Source of the DNA: JAGWRA01 sp035534615
GTDB lineage: Bacteria; Acidobacteriota; Vicinamibacteria; Vicinamibacterales; CAVVIG01
NCBI GenBank assembly: GCA_035534615.1
Contig: DATLRO010000027.1
Location: forward strand, 5,986-69,985
Direction: 5' to 3'
Length of the DNA stretch: 64,000 bases
Below, one piece after another: positions 16,986-25,130 of this stretch. The stretch's first letter is position 1; each line of letters starts with the position of its first letter. The notes under the pieces are model-generated. The model did not search any database. It was not told the DNA's origin and saw nothing but the letters and a program-made list of their open reading frames with translations. The position numbers were made by a program, and so were the translations under genes.

Positions 16986-19433
16986 TCAGCGAACCGTCTG
17001 GTGCAGCTCGGCGTCGAGCTCCGCGCGCTCGGTGGGCGCCGGGCGCCCGGACGGTCTGGGCGTCAGCGCGAGCCGGAGCACCTCGTCGATCTCGGTCACG
17101 TACTCGACGGCGATCTCGCGCCGCAGATCGGGCGCGAGGTCCTCGTTGACGTTCTTCTCGTTCTGGCGCGGCAGGATGACGCGGCGGATCCCCGCGCGGC
17201 GCGCCGCCAGCACCTTTTCCTTGATCCCGCCGACCGGCAGCACGCGGCCCGAGAGCGTGATCTCGCCGGTCATCGCGAGGTCGCCGCGGACGGGCCGGCC
17301 AGTGAGGGCGGACGCCAGGGCCGTCGCCATCGTCACGCCGGCCGACGGTCCGTCCTTGGGAATGGCGCCCGACGGGACGTGGAGATGGATCTCGGACCCC
17401 TTGTAGAAATCGGGATCGATGCCGAACTCGCCGGCGTGGGTCCGCACCCAGGAGAGCGCCGCGCGGGCCGACTCCTTCATGACGTCGCCGAGGTGGCCGG
17501 TCAGGGTCAGCGTCCCGGGGCCCTGCATGCGCGAGGCCTCGACGAACAGCACCTCGCCGCCGGCCGGCGTCCAGGCGAGGCCGATGGCAACGCCCGGATT
17601 CTTCGTCCGCTCCTCCATCTCCTCGTCGAGGAACGACGGCGCGCCGAGCATCTGGAGGACGATGTCGGGCGTGACCGTCAGCGACTCCTCGCGGCCCTCG
17701 GCCCGGCGGCGTGCGACCTTGCGGCACAGCGCCGCGATCTCGCGCTCGAGGTTCCGGACGCCCGCCTCGCGCGTGTAGCCGCGGATGACCGCCCGGAGGG
17801 CCTCGTCCGTGAAGGTGACCGTCTCCGGCATCAGCCCGTGGTTGGCGATCTGCTTGGCCACCAGGTGTTCGGTGGCAATCCGCAGCTTCTCCTCCTCCGT
17901 GTAGCCCGGCAGCTCGAGCACCTCCATGCGATCGCGGAGGGCGGGCGGAATCGGGTCCAGCACGTTCGCGGTCGTGATGAACAGCACTTCCGACAGGTCG
18001 AACGGCACGTCGAGATAGTGGTCGCGGAACGTATTGTTCTGCTCGGGGTCGAGCACTTCCAGCAGGGCGGACGAGGGGTCGCCGCGGAAGTCCGAGCCGA
18101 GCTTGTCGATCTCGTCGAGGATGAACACCGGGTTCTTCGACTCGGCCCGGCGGAGCCCCTGGATGATCTGCCCGGGCAGGGCGCCGATGTACGTCCGGCG
18201 GTGGCCGCGGATTTCCGCCTCGTCGCGCATGCCGCCGAGCGAGACGCGCACGAACCGGCGGTCGAGCGCCGTCGCAATCGACCGGGCCAGCGAGGTCTTG
18301 CCGACGCCGGGCGGCCCGACGAAGCAGAGGATCGGCCCCTTGACCTGCGGATTCAGCTTGCGCACGGCCAGGTACTCGAGGATCCGGTCCTTCGCCTTCT
18401 CGAGCCCCGAGTGGTCGGCGTCGAGAATGCCGCGCGTCCGGCCGAGATCGATCACCTCGTCCGTGCGCTTCGCCCAGGGCAGCGTCACCAGCCAGTCGAG
18501 ATAGGTGCGGGAGACCGTGTACTCGGCCGCCGCGACCGGCATCTTCGACAGGCGATCCAGTTCCCGCAGCGCCTCGCGGGCGACCACCTCGGGCATGCCC
18601 GCCGCGTCGATCTTCTCGCGGAGCTCCTCGATCTCCTTGGTCTGCTCGTCGCCCTCGCCGAGCTCCTTGTGGATCGCCTTCAGCTGCTCGCGCAGGAAGT
18701 ACTCGCGCTGGTTCCGGCCGACCTCCGACTGGACCTGCGACTGGATCTTCGAACCGAGCTCGAGCACCTCGAGCTCCTTGATCAGGATCCGGTTCAGCGC
18801 GTCCATCCGGGCGCGCACGTCCAGGGTCTCCAGCACCTCCTGCTTGACCGCCGTCGTGATCGTCGTCAGGCTCGAGGCGATGAAGTCCGCGAGCCGCCCC
18901 GGCTCCTCGATGTTGCCCGCGAGCGTCTGCAGGTCGTCGGACAGCAGCGGCGAGAGCGAGACGACCTGCTGGAAATTCGTCTTGATGTTGCGCTGGAGGG
19001 CGTCGATCTCGAGCCGATCCTCCTCGCGCTCGACCTCGGGCGCCACGCTCACGACCGCCCGGATGTACGGGCGCGCCGACAGCACCTCCTCCAGCTGGAG
19101 CCGGGCCAGCCCCTGGACGATCAGGCGCAGGCTGCCGTCGGGCAGCTTGAACATCTTGTGGATGTGGGTGGCCGTGCCGATCGGATAGAGCTCGTCCCGC
19201 GCCGGTTCCTCGACCGACGGGTCGCGCTGCGTGAAGACGCCAATGAGCTTGCTGCCCCCGATCGCCTCCTCGATCAGCCGCACGGAGCTCTCGCGCGCCA
19301 CCGCGAGCGGCATGAACGAGTTGGGAAACAGGACCGTGTCGCGCAGCGGCAGCACCGGCAGCTCGCGCGGAATCGCGAGCGGTCGCTCGCCGGCAGGGAC
19401 GTCCCCGGCATGCAGATCGACCTGATCGCTCAT
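16986..19433 (-). CDS. lon: ATP-dependent protease La (Lon)
   Basis: An 815-residue LonA protease: N-terminal substrate-binding domain (LPVLPLRDTVLFPNSFMPLAV), a coiled-coil linker (about 190-300), AAA+ module with Walker A GPPGVGKTSLAR (about 371) and Walker B VFILDEIDKLG, and a protease domain with the Ser/Lys dyad in PKDGPSAG (Ser near 694) and GGIKEKV (Lys near 737). It degrades misfolded and regulatory proteins. ATG 19433 is preceded by GGGAG at 9 nt; an in-frame start at 19457 would lie inside the palindromic leader. A near-perfect inverted repeat lies just downstream of the likely -10 (see separate entries). Confidence 0.97.
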   Translation of the reverse strand: MSDQVDLHAGDVPAGERPLAIPRELPVLPLRDTVLFPNSFMPLAVARESSVRLIEEAIGGSKLIGVFTQRDPSVEEPARDELYPIGTATHIHKMFKLPDGSLRLIVQGLARLQLEEVLSARPYIRAVVSVAPEVEREEDRLEIDALQRNIKTNFQQVVSLSPLLSDDLQTLAGNIEEPGRLADFIASSLTTITTAVKQEVLETLDVRARMDALNRILIKELEVLELGSKIQSQVQSEVGRNQREYFLREQLKAIHKELGEGDEQTKEIEELREKIDAAGMPEVVAREALRELDRLSKMPVAAAEYTVSRTYLDWLVTLPWAKRTDEVIDLGRTRGILDADHSGLEKAKDRILEYLAVRKLNPQVKGPILCFVGPPGVGKTSLARSIATALDRRFVRVSLGGMRDEAEIRGHRRTYIGALPGQIIQGLRRAESKNPVFILDEIDKLGSDFRGDPSSALLEVLDPEQNNTFRDHYLDVPFDLSEVLFITTANVLDPIPPALRDRMEVLELPGYTEEEKLRIATEHLVAKQIANHGLMPETVTFTDEALRAVIRGYTREAGVRNLEREIAALCRKVARRRAEGREESLTVTPDIVLQMLGAPSFLDEEMEERTKNPGVAIGLAWTPAGGEVLFVEASRMQGPGTLTLTGHLGDVMKESARAALSWVRTHAGEFGIDPDFYKGSEIHLHVPSGAIPKDGPSAGVTMATALASALTGRPVRGDLAMTGEITLSGRVLPVGGIKEKVLAARRAGIRRVILPRQNEKNVNEDLAPDLRREIAVEYVTEIDEVLRLALTPRPSGRPAPTERAELDAELHQTVR

Positions 19434-19447
19434 GTAAGGAAACTCCC

Positions 19448-19466
19448 GGGGTCCCACAGGGACCCC
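19448..19466 (-). promoter_or_regulatory. Perfect inverted repeat at the lon transcription start (candidate operator)
   Basis: Plus strand GGGGTCCCACAGGGACCCC: two perfect 8-bp arms around a 3-bp centre. It begins 1 bp beyond the putative lon -10 box, so it would cover the transcription start. It could be a repressor operator or, if transcribed, a 5' leader hairpin. It does not match the CIRCE element of HrcA. Confidence 0.5.
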
Positions 19467-19472
19467 ATTATC
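19467..19472 (-). promoter_or_regulatory. Probable -10 box of lon
   Basis: GATAAT on the minus strand, about 33 nt before the lon ATG. No convincing -35 is visible upstream, where the sequence is very GC-rich. Heat-shock or repressor-controlled initiation would fit the adjoining palindrome, but this is inference. Confidence 0.45.
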
Positions 19473-19544
19473 TCTCAGCAGGCTGCGGCCGGGGGCAGGG
19501 CAGGCCCCGCCGCCGGCGGAGCCTGGGGCAGAGGGCGCCGGAAC

Positions 19545-20000
19545 TCAGTTGGACATGTCGAAGAACAGCGAAGACGAGCCTCGCCGCTGCGCCAGCAGCC
19601 GCTCGCGCCGCTCGGCCGTCTCGCGCGCCTCCTCGCAGTCCTTGCATCGAACGGCGAACGGGAGCGCCCGCAGCCGCTGCTGCGAGATCTCTTCGCCACA
19701 CTCGAAGCAGTACCCGTAAGCCCCTTCCTCCAACCGCGACAACGCCTCGTTGATCTTGTGCAGCGTCTCGGCCTTCATCTGAATCAGGGCGAATTCGATG
19801 TCTTCCTGGATGTCCGCCTCGGAGCTCTCCCCGGCATCCAGCACGTCGTTCGTCTTGGTCCAGCTTCCTTCGGTCCGGACGTCACGGATTTTTTCCTGAA
19901 CCTCGCTCAGAATCTCCCGGCGACGGTCCTCGAGCATCTTCTTCAGCTCATCGTACCGCCCCTTGTCCATCCGAATCCGTTCGCTCTTGTTCGCCTTCAT
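19545..20000 (-). CDS. DksA/TraR-family C4 zinc-finger transcription regulator
   Basis: A 151-residue DksA-like protein, expected to bind the RNA polymerase secondary channel and act with ppGpp. Seen: an N-terminal coiled coil (residues 12-90), the acidic tip DVLDAG (Asp52, Asp55) aligning with the functional Asp pair of E. coli DksA, and a four-Cys zinc finger (Cys98, 101, 119, 122). A basic, then Ser-rich C-terminal extension (about 25 residues) follows. The start ATG 20000 was chosen for the MKANKSERIRMDKGRYDEL N-terminus; an upstream start at 20045 is possible. The rel gene lies 3 kb away. Confidence 0.88.
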   Translation of the reverse strand: MKANKSERIRMDKGRYDELKKMLEDRRREILSEVQEKIRDVRTEGSWTKTNDVLDAGESSEADIQEDIEFALIQMKAETLHKINEALSRLEEGAYGYCFECGEEISQQRLRALPFAVRCKDCEEARETAERRERLLAQRRGSSSLFFDMSN

Positions 20001-20042
20001 GATCCCTGCCGCTCCTTCCACTCCACCAGCCCCTGAGGGCCC

Positions 20043-20071
20043 CATATAGGATGACTGCTGCGGTATGCAAA
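20043..20071 (-). promoter_or_regulatory. Probable promoter of the DksA-like gene
   Basis: Minus strand TTTGCA (20071-20066), a 17-nt spacer, then TATATG (20048-20043). The transcript would start near 20036 with a leader of about 36 nt. Confidence 0.4.
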
Positions 20072-20342
20072 CAAAATGCCGATATTAGTCCATTTCGAAG
20101 CCGCGCGCAACGGAGCCGAACCGGTCTGATTTCACTGTCTGAGGGGGGAGCAGCGGGAAGGAACGTCCGGCGGAGCCCCCTTCATGGACTCCCCCTGCCT
20201 CTCCCACTGACACCCGCCATCCCATTCATGATAAGGACCTTAACTGACCACAATCTCGTCTGTCCTGCCGCCTCGAGCGGCGCCATTTGTTCTGTTAGAC
20301 GCCACGGTTCGCCGAACGGTTCTATGAAGTGATGATCTTCTC

Positions 20343-20360
20343 TGTGTCACCTGGAAGTGA
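20343..20360. repeat. Short inverted repeat, possible insertion-sequence remnant
   Basis: TGTCAC, 6 nt, GTGACA: a perfect 6-bp inverted repeat in a less GC-rich gap. Ends of this general look occur on some IS21-family elements (recalled, not checked). No transposase fragment is seen nearby, so this is only a hint. Confidence 0.2.
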
Positions 20361-20425
20361 CAATTCTGGTGTGGTAGAAACAGACGGACCGTGGTGGAAT
20401 GGTGTCAAAAGCGGACAGCGTCTCG

Positions 20426-20453
20426 GTGCTCAATGCTCAGTGCTCGGGGCTCG
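20426..20453. repeat. Four tandem degenerate heptamers
   Basis: GTGCTCA, ATGCTCA, GTGCTCG, GGGCTCG follow one another exactly, consensus (R)(T/G)GCTC(R). The last two also form the left arm of a 9-bp hairpin (GCTCGGGGC at 20442-20450 with GCCCCGAGC at 20462-20470) that lies 16 nt past the stop of the minus-strand gene at 20487. That hairpin lacks a T tract. Confidence 0.5.
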
Positions 20454-20486
20454 AGCGCCGCGCCCCGAGCCGCCATCGGCCTCGGG

Positions 20487-21074
20487 CTAATGGACGTGCC
20501 GGCCGTCGCTCGAATGGCCGAGCACGATGCCGTGCTCCACGAGCAGCTGTTCATTGCGAACACTTCCCGTGCGCAGCCATTTCTCGTACAGGCGCAGGAG
20601 ATCGGCGTTCGTCGTGAGCGCGCTCCGCTCGCTCACCTCCGACAGCACGTCGACGAACGCGACGAACCGTCCGGCGAGGTCGGCGAACACCGCCGCCACC
20701 GTGTCGCGTTCGTGCTGGCTGAGCCAGGCGTACGACGTGGCGCCGAGCGAGACGTAATAGTCGATCGGAATCAGTCGCGACGCCAGGCTGTCCCCGAAGA
20801 ATCCCGACAGGAACAGCGCTTCGTCTGCCACCTGCCGGAACTCCGTGCGCTGGCGTGCGCCGCCGGCCTCGAGAGCGCGGAGGAACCGCACCCCAAGCGG
20901 CTGGTCGTCGGCCGATTCGCCGGTCGCGGAATCGAGCTGAACGAAACCGGCCAGCAGCTGGACGAGGTAAGAGGACGTCAGTGCGCCGGCCTGCAGCCGC
21001 TGGTGCAGCAGCGCCGCCTCGACGGCCTCCTTGAAGAACTCGACCGGCGTGTTCACGTGCAGGAGCCGACCCAT
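20487..21074 (-). CDS. Conserved-looking hypothetical protein, 195 aa
   Basis: I do not recognise this protein. It is 195 residues, soluble, probably mostly helical and without signal peptide or Cys cluster. Coding is supported by GGAGG 5 nt before the ATG, by codon-position GC bias, and by amino-acid composition normal for a globular protein (LIPIDYYVSLGATSYAWLSQHE). The N-terminal region (VNTPVEFFKEAVEAALLHQRLQAGALTSSYLVQLLAGF) recalls an amphipathic helical bundle. It diverges from the Cys-rich unknown at 21342 across 267 bp, and a hairpin without a T tract follows its stop. Confidence 0.75.
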   Translation of the reverse strand: MGRLLHVNTPVEFFKEAVEAALLHQRLQAGALTSSYLVQLLAGFVQLDSATGESADDQPLGVRFLRALEAGGARQRTEFRQVADEALFLSGFFGDSLASRLIPIDYYVSLGATSYAWLSQHERDTVAAVFADLAGRFVAFVDVLSEVSERSALTTNADLLRLYEKWLRTGSVRNEQLLVEHGIVLGHSSDGRHVH

Positions 21075-21341
21075 ATGCGCCTCCCTGGTTCTCGCGGCGG
21101 TCCGGCGCCCCTCGCTGTCGCGCGCCGACGGACGCGCCGGCGGTCCGGGCCGTCCATCGGAAAAACTGCAAGGGGCGTTCCGGCGCCGCAGTGGCCTGAA
21201 AACCAGCATGTTTTCCGCCGTGGTCGCCCCGCGGCGACCGTGCGCTCGTGACGGCCGTGCGGTTCCGGATGTCGGCGATCTGACCATCCGGCACGCCGGG
21301 GTCTCGTTGACGCTCGTGGCCCCGTGTGACAAGCTGGCGCC

Positions 21342-22001
21342 GTGATCTGCCCCCTCTGCCGGAAGCGGAAGGCCCGGCGCGTCTGTCCGGCCCTGGACCG
21401 GTCGATCTGCACGGTGTGCTGCGGCACCAAACGGCTGGTGGAGATCCGCTGCCCGCCGGACTGCGGATACCTGTCGTCGGCGCGCGAACATCCACCCGCC
21501 GTCGTCCAGCGGCAGCGGGAGCACGATCTGACGCTGCTCGTCCCGGTCGTGCAGGATCTCACGCGCCGGCAGTCGCAGATCTTCTTTCTGCTGCAGACGA
21601 CGGTGGCGCAGCACAAGCCGGAGGGGTTCTACACGCTCACGGACGACGATGCCGCGGAAGCGGCCGCCGCGCTGGCGGCCACGCTCGAGACCGCGGAGCG
21701 GGGCGTGATCTACGAGCACCGGGCCGCGTCGCCGCCGGCCGCCGCGCTGGCGCGATCGCTGCGGCAGACGCTGGAACAGGTGCGGGGCGAGGCCGGCAGC
21801 GGCTTCGACCGCGACGCCGCCGTCGCGCTGCGGGCCGTGGAGCGCGCGGCGCGCGAGCTGCGCCGGCAGGAGGCAGGCCGCCCCGGGGCCTATCTCGAGC
21901 TGGCGCAGCGCTTCGCGGCGCGCCTGCCGCCGCCCGAACCGGGCGGCACGGGGCCGGCCGACGACCGCGCCGGCGGCGAGCCGCGGCTGATTATCCCCTG
22001 A
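21342..22001 (+). CDS. Cys-rich zinc-ribbon-like hypothetical protein, 219 aa
   Basis: Function unknown. The first 41 residues hold eight cysteines (positions 3, 6, 15, 23, 26, 27, 37, 41) in the pattern C-x2-C...C...C-x2-CC...C-x3-C, which suggests one or two zinc sites. The remainder is helical, with Ala/Arg-rich coils and a Pro/Gly-rich tail (about 195-215). The start is GTG at the first Cys block; no Shine-Dalgarno is seen. It lies about 100 nt before rpmB, which has its own -10, so co-transcription is uncertain. The Cys-rich head suggests nucleic-acid or protein binding, but this is inference. Confidence 0.75.
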   Translation: MICPLCRKRKARRVCPALDRSICTVCCGTKRLVEIRCPPDCGYLSSAREHPPAVVQRQREHDLTLLVPVVQDLTRRQSQIFFLLQTTVAQHKPEGFYTLTDDDAAEAAAALAATLETAERGVIYEHRAASPPAAALARSLRQTLEQVRGEAGSGFDRDAAVALRAVERAARELRRQEAGRPGAYLELAQRFAARLPPPEPGGTGPADDRAGGEPRLIIP

Positions 22002-22051
22002 CGTCGCGGGCGGCGGCCGGGCCGGGGGCTGCCGGCCGCCGCCGGCCGTGC

Positions 22052-22057
22052 TATAAT
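22052..22057 (+). promoter_or_regulatory. -10 box of rpmB
   Basis: A perfect TATAAT about 45 nt before the rpmB ATG, giving a leader of about 39 nt. No clear -35. Confidence 0.5.
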
Positions 22058-22102
22058 CCTGAGTTTGTGTCGCGGTCGACATTCAGAACGGACAAGCGAA
22101 TC

Positions 22103-22294
22103 ATGGCCAAGCGTTGCGCAATCTGCGGCAAGGGCCCGGTCTTCGGGCGCATCATCAGTCACGCCCACAACGTGAGTCCGCGCCGGTTCGAGCCGAACCT
22201 GCAGACCGTGCGGGCCGTCGTGAACGGCGCCACCCGCCGGATCCGGGTCTGCACCCGGTGCCTGCGGTCCGGCAAGGTCACCAAGGCCGCGTAG
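22103..22294 (+). CDS. rpmB: 50S ribosomal protein L28
   Basis: A 63-residue bL28. It has the family N-terminus AKRCAICGKGPVFGR, SHAHNVSPRRFEPNLQ and the C-terminal VCTRCLRSGKV. Two C-x2-C pairs (Cys5/Cys8 and the CTRC pair) show the zinc-binding (C+) form rather than the Cys-less paralogue. ridA follows after 8 nt and is probably co-transcribed. Confidence 0.97.
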   Translation: MAKRCAICGKGPVFGRIISHAHNVSPRRFEPNLQTVRAVVNGATRRIRVCTRCLRSGKVTKAA

Positions 22295-22302
22295 GACGGA
22301 CG

Positions 22303-22686
22303 ATGCGCGACGTGGTGTCCAGTCCGAACGCCCCGGCCGCCCTGGGGCCGTACTCCCCGGCCGTGCGGGCGGGCGCCTTCCTGTTCCTGTCGGGCCAGAT
22401 CCCGATCGACCCGGCGACCGGCGCGCTGATCGACGGCGACATCGCGGCCCAGACGCGCCGGGTGATGGACAACCTCGGCGCGCTGCTCCAGGCGGCGGGG
22501 CTCTCGTTCGACGCGGTCGTCCGGACGACGGTCTACCTGGCCGACATGGGCGATTTCCCGGCGATGAACGAGGTCTACGGGACGTACTTCGCGCCGCCCG
22601 CGCCGGCCCGGTCGACCGTGCAGGCCGGTGCGCTGCCCAAGGGCGCCCGGGTCGAGATCGACGTCATCGCGCACGACGGCCGCTGA
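22303..22686 (+). CDS. ridA: RidA family enamine/imine deaminase
   Basis: A 127-residue YjgF/YER057c/UK114 protein. RidA hydrolyses reactive 2-aminoacrylate and related imines from PLP enzymes. Seen: GPYSPAVRAGAFLFLSGQIPIDPATG, the catalytic-type Arg in PARSTVQAGALPKGARVEID, and MNEVYGTYF. Length and all family blocks are normal. It converges on rel, with 13 nt between the stop codons. Confidence 0.95.
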   Translation: MRDVVSSPNAPAALGPYSPAVRAGAFLFLSGQIPIDPATGALIDGDIAAQTRRVMDNLGALLQAAGLSFDAVVRTTVYLADMGDFPAMNEVYGTYFAPPAPARSTVQAGALPKGARVEIDVIAHDGR

Positions 22687-22699
22687 CGGCGGCTCCCGC

Positions 22700-24856
22700 C
22701 TACTTCGCCGCCCGTTCGATATCGATCACGCCGGTCACGCCGCGCAGCGCCTTCATCACCTTCTGCAGGTGTTTCACGTCGGCGATCTCCACCGTCAGGT
22801 CGATGCGGCCGCGGTGATCCTCGCCGGACCGGGCGGCGGCGTTGGTGATGTTGGTGTTGATGTCGGCGACCTTCGAGCTGATGTCGCCGAGGATCCCCTT
22901 GCGGTCCTCGACGTGGATCAGCAGCCGCACGGTGTAGCGGGTCGGGTCGCCGCCCTTGTCCCACTCGACGTCGATCCGGCGCTCGGGGTCGTACAGCAGG
23001 TTGACGACGTTCGGGCAGCTGGCGGAGTGCACGGAGACGCCTTTGCCGCGGGTGACGTAGCCGACGATCTTCTCGCCGCGGATCGGGTTGCAGCAGCGGG
23101 CACGGAAGACCATCAGGTCGTCGGCGCCGCGCACCTTGATCTTGTCCTCGCCGGTCCCCAGCACCCGCCGCACGACGGAGGCCACGCCGCGGCCGGGCGG
23201 CTTCTCGCGCAGTTCGTCCTGGGGGACGAGGCGGCCCAGCACCTGGCGCGCCGACATCTTGCCGTAGCCGATCGCGGCGAAGACGTCCTCGGCCTTCTGC
23301 AGCCCGAGCTCGCCGAGGCAGCGGCCGAACGCCTCGCCGTCGGTCAGCGTCCGCGGGTTGAGATCGAAGCGGCGCGCCTCCTTCTCGAACAGCTTCCGCC
23401 CCAGCTCGATGCTCCGGTCCTTCTCCTGCGTCTGGATCAGGTGGCGGATCTTGTTGCGCGCGCGGGACGTGGCGACGGAAGCGAGCCAGTCGCGGCTCGG
23501 CTTGTGGCCGGCCTGGGTCATGATCTCGACGATGTCGCCGTTCTTCAGCCGCGTCCGCAGCGGCACGATCTTGCCGTTCACCCGCGCGCCCACGCACTGG
23601 TGCCCGACGTCGGTGTGAATCGCGTAGGCGAAGTCGACCGGCGTGGCGTCCCGCGGCAGGGCCTTCACCTCGCCCCGGGGGGTGAACGTGTAGACCTCCT
23701 CCGGGTAGAGATCGACCTTCAGGTTCTGGATGAACTCCCGCGGATCGTGGACCTCCTGCTGCCACTCGATCAGCTGGCGCATCCACTGGAAGTAGCGCTC
23801 GTCGCGGTGATCGCCGACGCGGCCCTCCTTGTACTTCCAGTGCGCCGCGATCCCCTCCTCGGCCCGCCGGTGCATCTCGTCGGACCGGATCTGCACCTCG
23901 AACGGGAACCCGTGCTCGCTGACGACCGACGTGTGCAGCGACTGGTACCCGTTGGGCCGCGGCATCGCGATGAAGTCCTTGATGCGGCCCGGCACGGGCG
24001 GCCACGTCTGGTGGATGATGCCGAGCGCGGCGTAGCAGTCCTTCACGCTGTGCGTGATCACGCGCAACGCGACGAAGTCGTACACCTGGTCGAGGTCGAT
24101 CTTCTGCCGCTTCAGCTTTTCGTTGATGCTGTACAGGCGCTTGATCCGCCCCTCGATCTCGACGACCGGCACCTGCGCCTCGGCCAGCTTCGACGCGATC
24201 GTCCGCTTCAGCCCCTCGACCATGCCTTCGAGCGACTTGCGCTTGGTCTCCACGCGGGCCCGCAGCGACTCGTAGACCTTCGGCTCCAGGTGCTTGAACG
24301 CCAGCTCCTCCAGCTCGTTCTTCAACTTGCTCATGCCGAGCCGGTTGGCGATCGGCGCGTAGATGTCGAGCGTCTCCTGCGCGATCTTGAGACGGCGCTC
24401 CTCGGGCAGATGGTGGAGCGTCCGCATGTTGTGCAGCCGGTCGGCGAGCTTCACCAGGATCACCCGGATGTCGTCGACCATCGCCAGGAGCATCTTGCGG
24501 AAGTTCTCGGCCTGGCGCTCCTCGCTCGACGAGAACGGAATGGCGCCGATCTTGGTGACCCCTTCGACGACGTGCGCCACCTCGGGCCCGAACAGCTCCC
24601 GGATCCGGTCGATCGACGTGAGGGTGTCCTCCACCACGTCGTGCAGCAGCCCGGCCGCCACCGCCACCACGTCGAGCTTCATCTCGACCAGCAGGTCGGC
24701 CACCTCGAGGGGGTGGACCAGGTAGGGCTCGCCCGAATGGCGCACCTGTCCCTTGTGCTCGAACGCCGAGAACACGTAGGCTCGGCGAAGGAGCTCCAAA
24801 TCGGCATCCGGGCTGTAGGCCCGGATCTTTTCCAGGAGGTCCTCGAAACGAATCAT
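22700..24856 (-). CDS. rel: Bifunctional (p)ppGpp synthetase/hydrolase (Rel/SpoT)
   Basis: A 718-residue long RSH protein. Order: HD hydrolase domain with an intact HDVVEDT (residues 72-78), nucleotidyltransferase domain (YDFVALRVITHSVKDCYAALGIIH; RIKDFIAMPRPNGYQSLHT near 300), TGS domain (VYTFTPRGEVKALPRDATPVDFAYAIHTDVG, about 395-455), a zinc-finger/helical region with CC (ARCCNPIRGEKI), and a C-terminal ACT/RRM domain (IEVEDRKG-like HVEDRKGILGDISS). The intact HD site indicates hydrolase activity, so this is probably the single long RSH that makes and degrades the alarmone. Confidence 0.95.
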   Translation of the reverse strand: MIRFEDLLEKIRAYSPDADLELLRRAYVFSAFEHKGQVRHSGEPYLVHPLEVADLLVEMKLDVVAVAAGLLHDVVEDTLTSIDRIRELFGPEVAHVVEGVTKIGAIPFSSSEERQAENFRKMLLAMVDDIRVILVKLADRLHNMRTLHHLPEERRLKIAQETLDIYAPIANRLGMSKLKNELEELAFKHLEPKVYESLRARVETKRKSLEGMVEGLKRTIASKLAEAQVPVVEIEGRIKRLYSINEKLKRQKIDLDQVYDFVALRVITHSVKDCYAALGIIHQTWPPVPGRIKDFIAMPRPNGYQSLHTSVVSEHGFPFEVQIRSDEMHRRAEEGIAAHWKYKEGRVGDHRDERYFQWMRQLIEWQQEVHDPREFIQNLKVDLYPEEVYTFTPRGEVKALPRDATPVDFAYAIHTDVGHQCVGARVNGKIVPLRTRLKNGDIVEIMTQAGHKPSRDWLASVATSRARNKIRHLIQTQEKDRSIELGRKLFEKEARRFDLNPRTLTDGEAFGRCLGELGLQKAEDVFAAIGYGKMSARQVLGRLVPQDELREKPPGRGVASVVRRVLGTGEDKIKVRGADDLMVFRARCCNPIRGEKIVGYVTRGKGVSVHSASCPNVVNLLYDPERRIDVEWDKGGDPTRYTVRLLIHVEDRKGILGDISSKVADINTNITNAAARSGEDHRGRIDLTVEIADVKHLQKVMKALRGVTGVIDIERAAK

Positions 24857-24990
24857 CGGGAATGGTGTCTAAGTCTCTGCCGTCCCGCTTCTTATCTCCA
24901 TGATAGAGAGGGGGTCTGAACAGGGTCAAGACGGCCGGCCCACCGGCCGGGCCCGATGAGGGCCGTAACGGACTGTCACGAGGCGGGTTC

Positions 24991-25020
24991 TTGACTTGCG
25001 ATTTTTCGCTTCACTATACT
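24991..25020 (+). promoter_or_regulatory. Sigma-70-type promoter of the TPR lipoprotein gene
   Basis: TTGACT (24991-24996), 18-nt spacer, TATACT (25015-25020). The transcript would start near 25027, leaving an unusually long leader of about 125 nt before the ATG at 25152. The rest of the gap back to rel (24857-24990) holds no gene that I can support. Confidence 0.7.
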
Positions 25021-25055
25021 GGCCCGTCTCGGCGGTAGCTATCTTTTTCGCTCTT

Positions 25056-25130
25056 GCAAGCCTGAGTCGGCCACGATCAGATGCTCGGGGCGCCTGGCGC
25101 TCCGGGCACGAAACAGCAAGCCTGCGTCGG
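25056..25130 (+). promoter_or_regulatory. Structured 5' leader: direct repeat, hairpin, direct repeat
   Basis: GCAAGCCTGAGTCGG (25056-25070) and GCAAGCCTGCGTCGG (25116-25130) differ at one base and flank a strong hairpin whose arms are GCTCGGGGCG (25083-25092) and CGCTCCGGGC (25098-25107), 10 bp with two G-U pairs. It lies wholly in the predicted leader. It matches no riboswitch class I can recognise. Confidence 0.45.

Larger units (their letters stand above)
20072..20486. other. Intergenic region, visibly less GC-rich than its surroundings
   Basis: About 415 bp without a supportable gene between the DksA-like gene and the unknown gene at 20487. It is clearly less GC-rich than the rest of the window. 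It holds several short inverted repeats (TGTCAC...GTGACA at 20343-20360; GTTCG-C-CGAAC near 20307), a run of four degenerate heptamers at 20426-20453 and a 9-bp hairpin at 20442-20470. No tRNA cloverleaf or recognisable small RNA was found. It could be a decayed mobile element. Confidence 0.5.

Noticed and set aside
19448..19466. CIRCE element upstream of lon
   Set aside because: CIRCE is TTAGCACTC-N9-GAGTGCTAA; this palindrome has different arms and a 3-bp spacer.
20051..20332. A 93-codon plus-strand frame in the gap near the DksA-like gene
   Set aside because: No ribosome binding site, unusual composition and no codon-position GC bias.
20343..20360. Definite IS21-family end
   Set aside because: Only a 6-bp inverted repeat; no transposase remnant or target duplication, so kept only as a low-confidence repeat.
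25056..25130. c-di-GMP (GEMM) or other riboswitch in the TPR lipoprotein leader
   Set aside because: The GEMM core elements and its GGTAGGTAGCGGGG-like helix are missing; only the direct repeats and one hairpin are certain.
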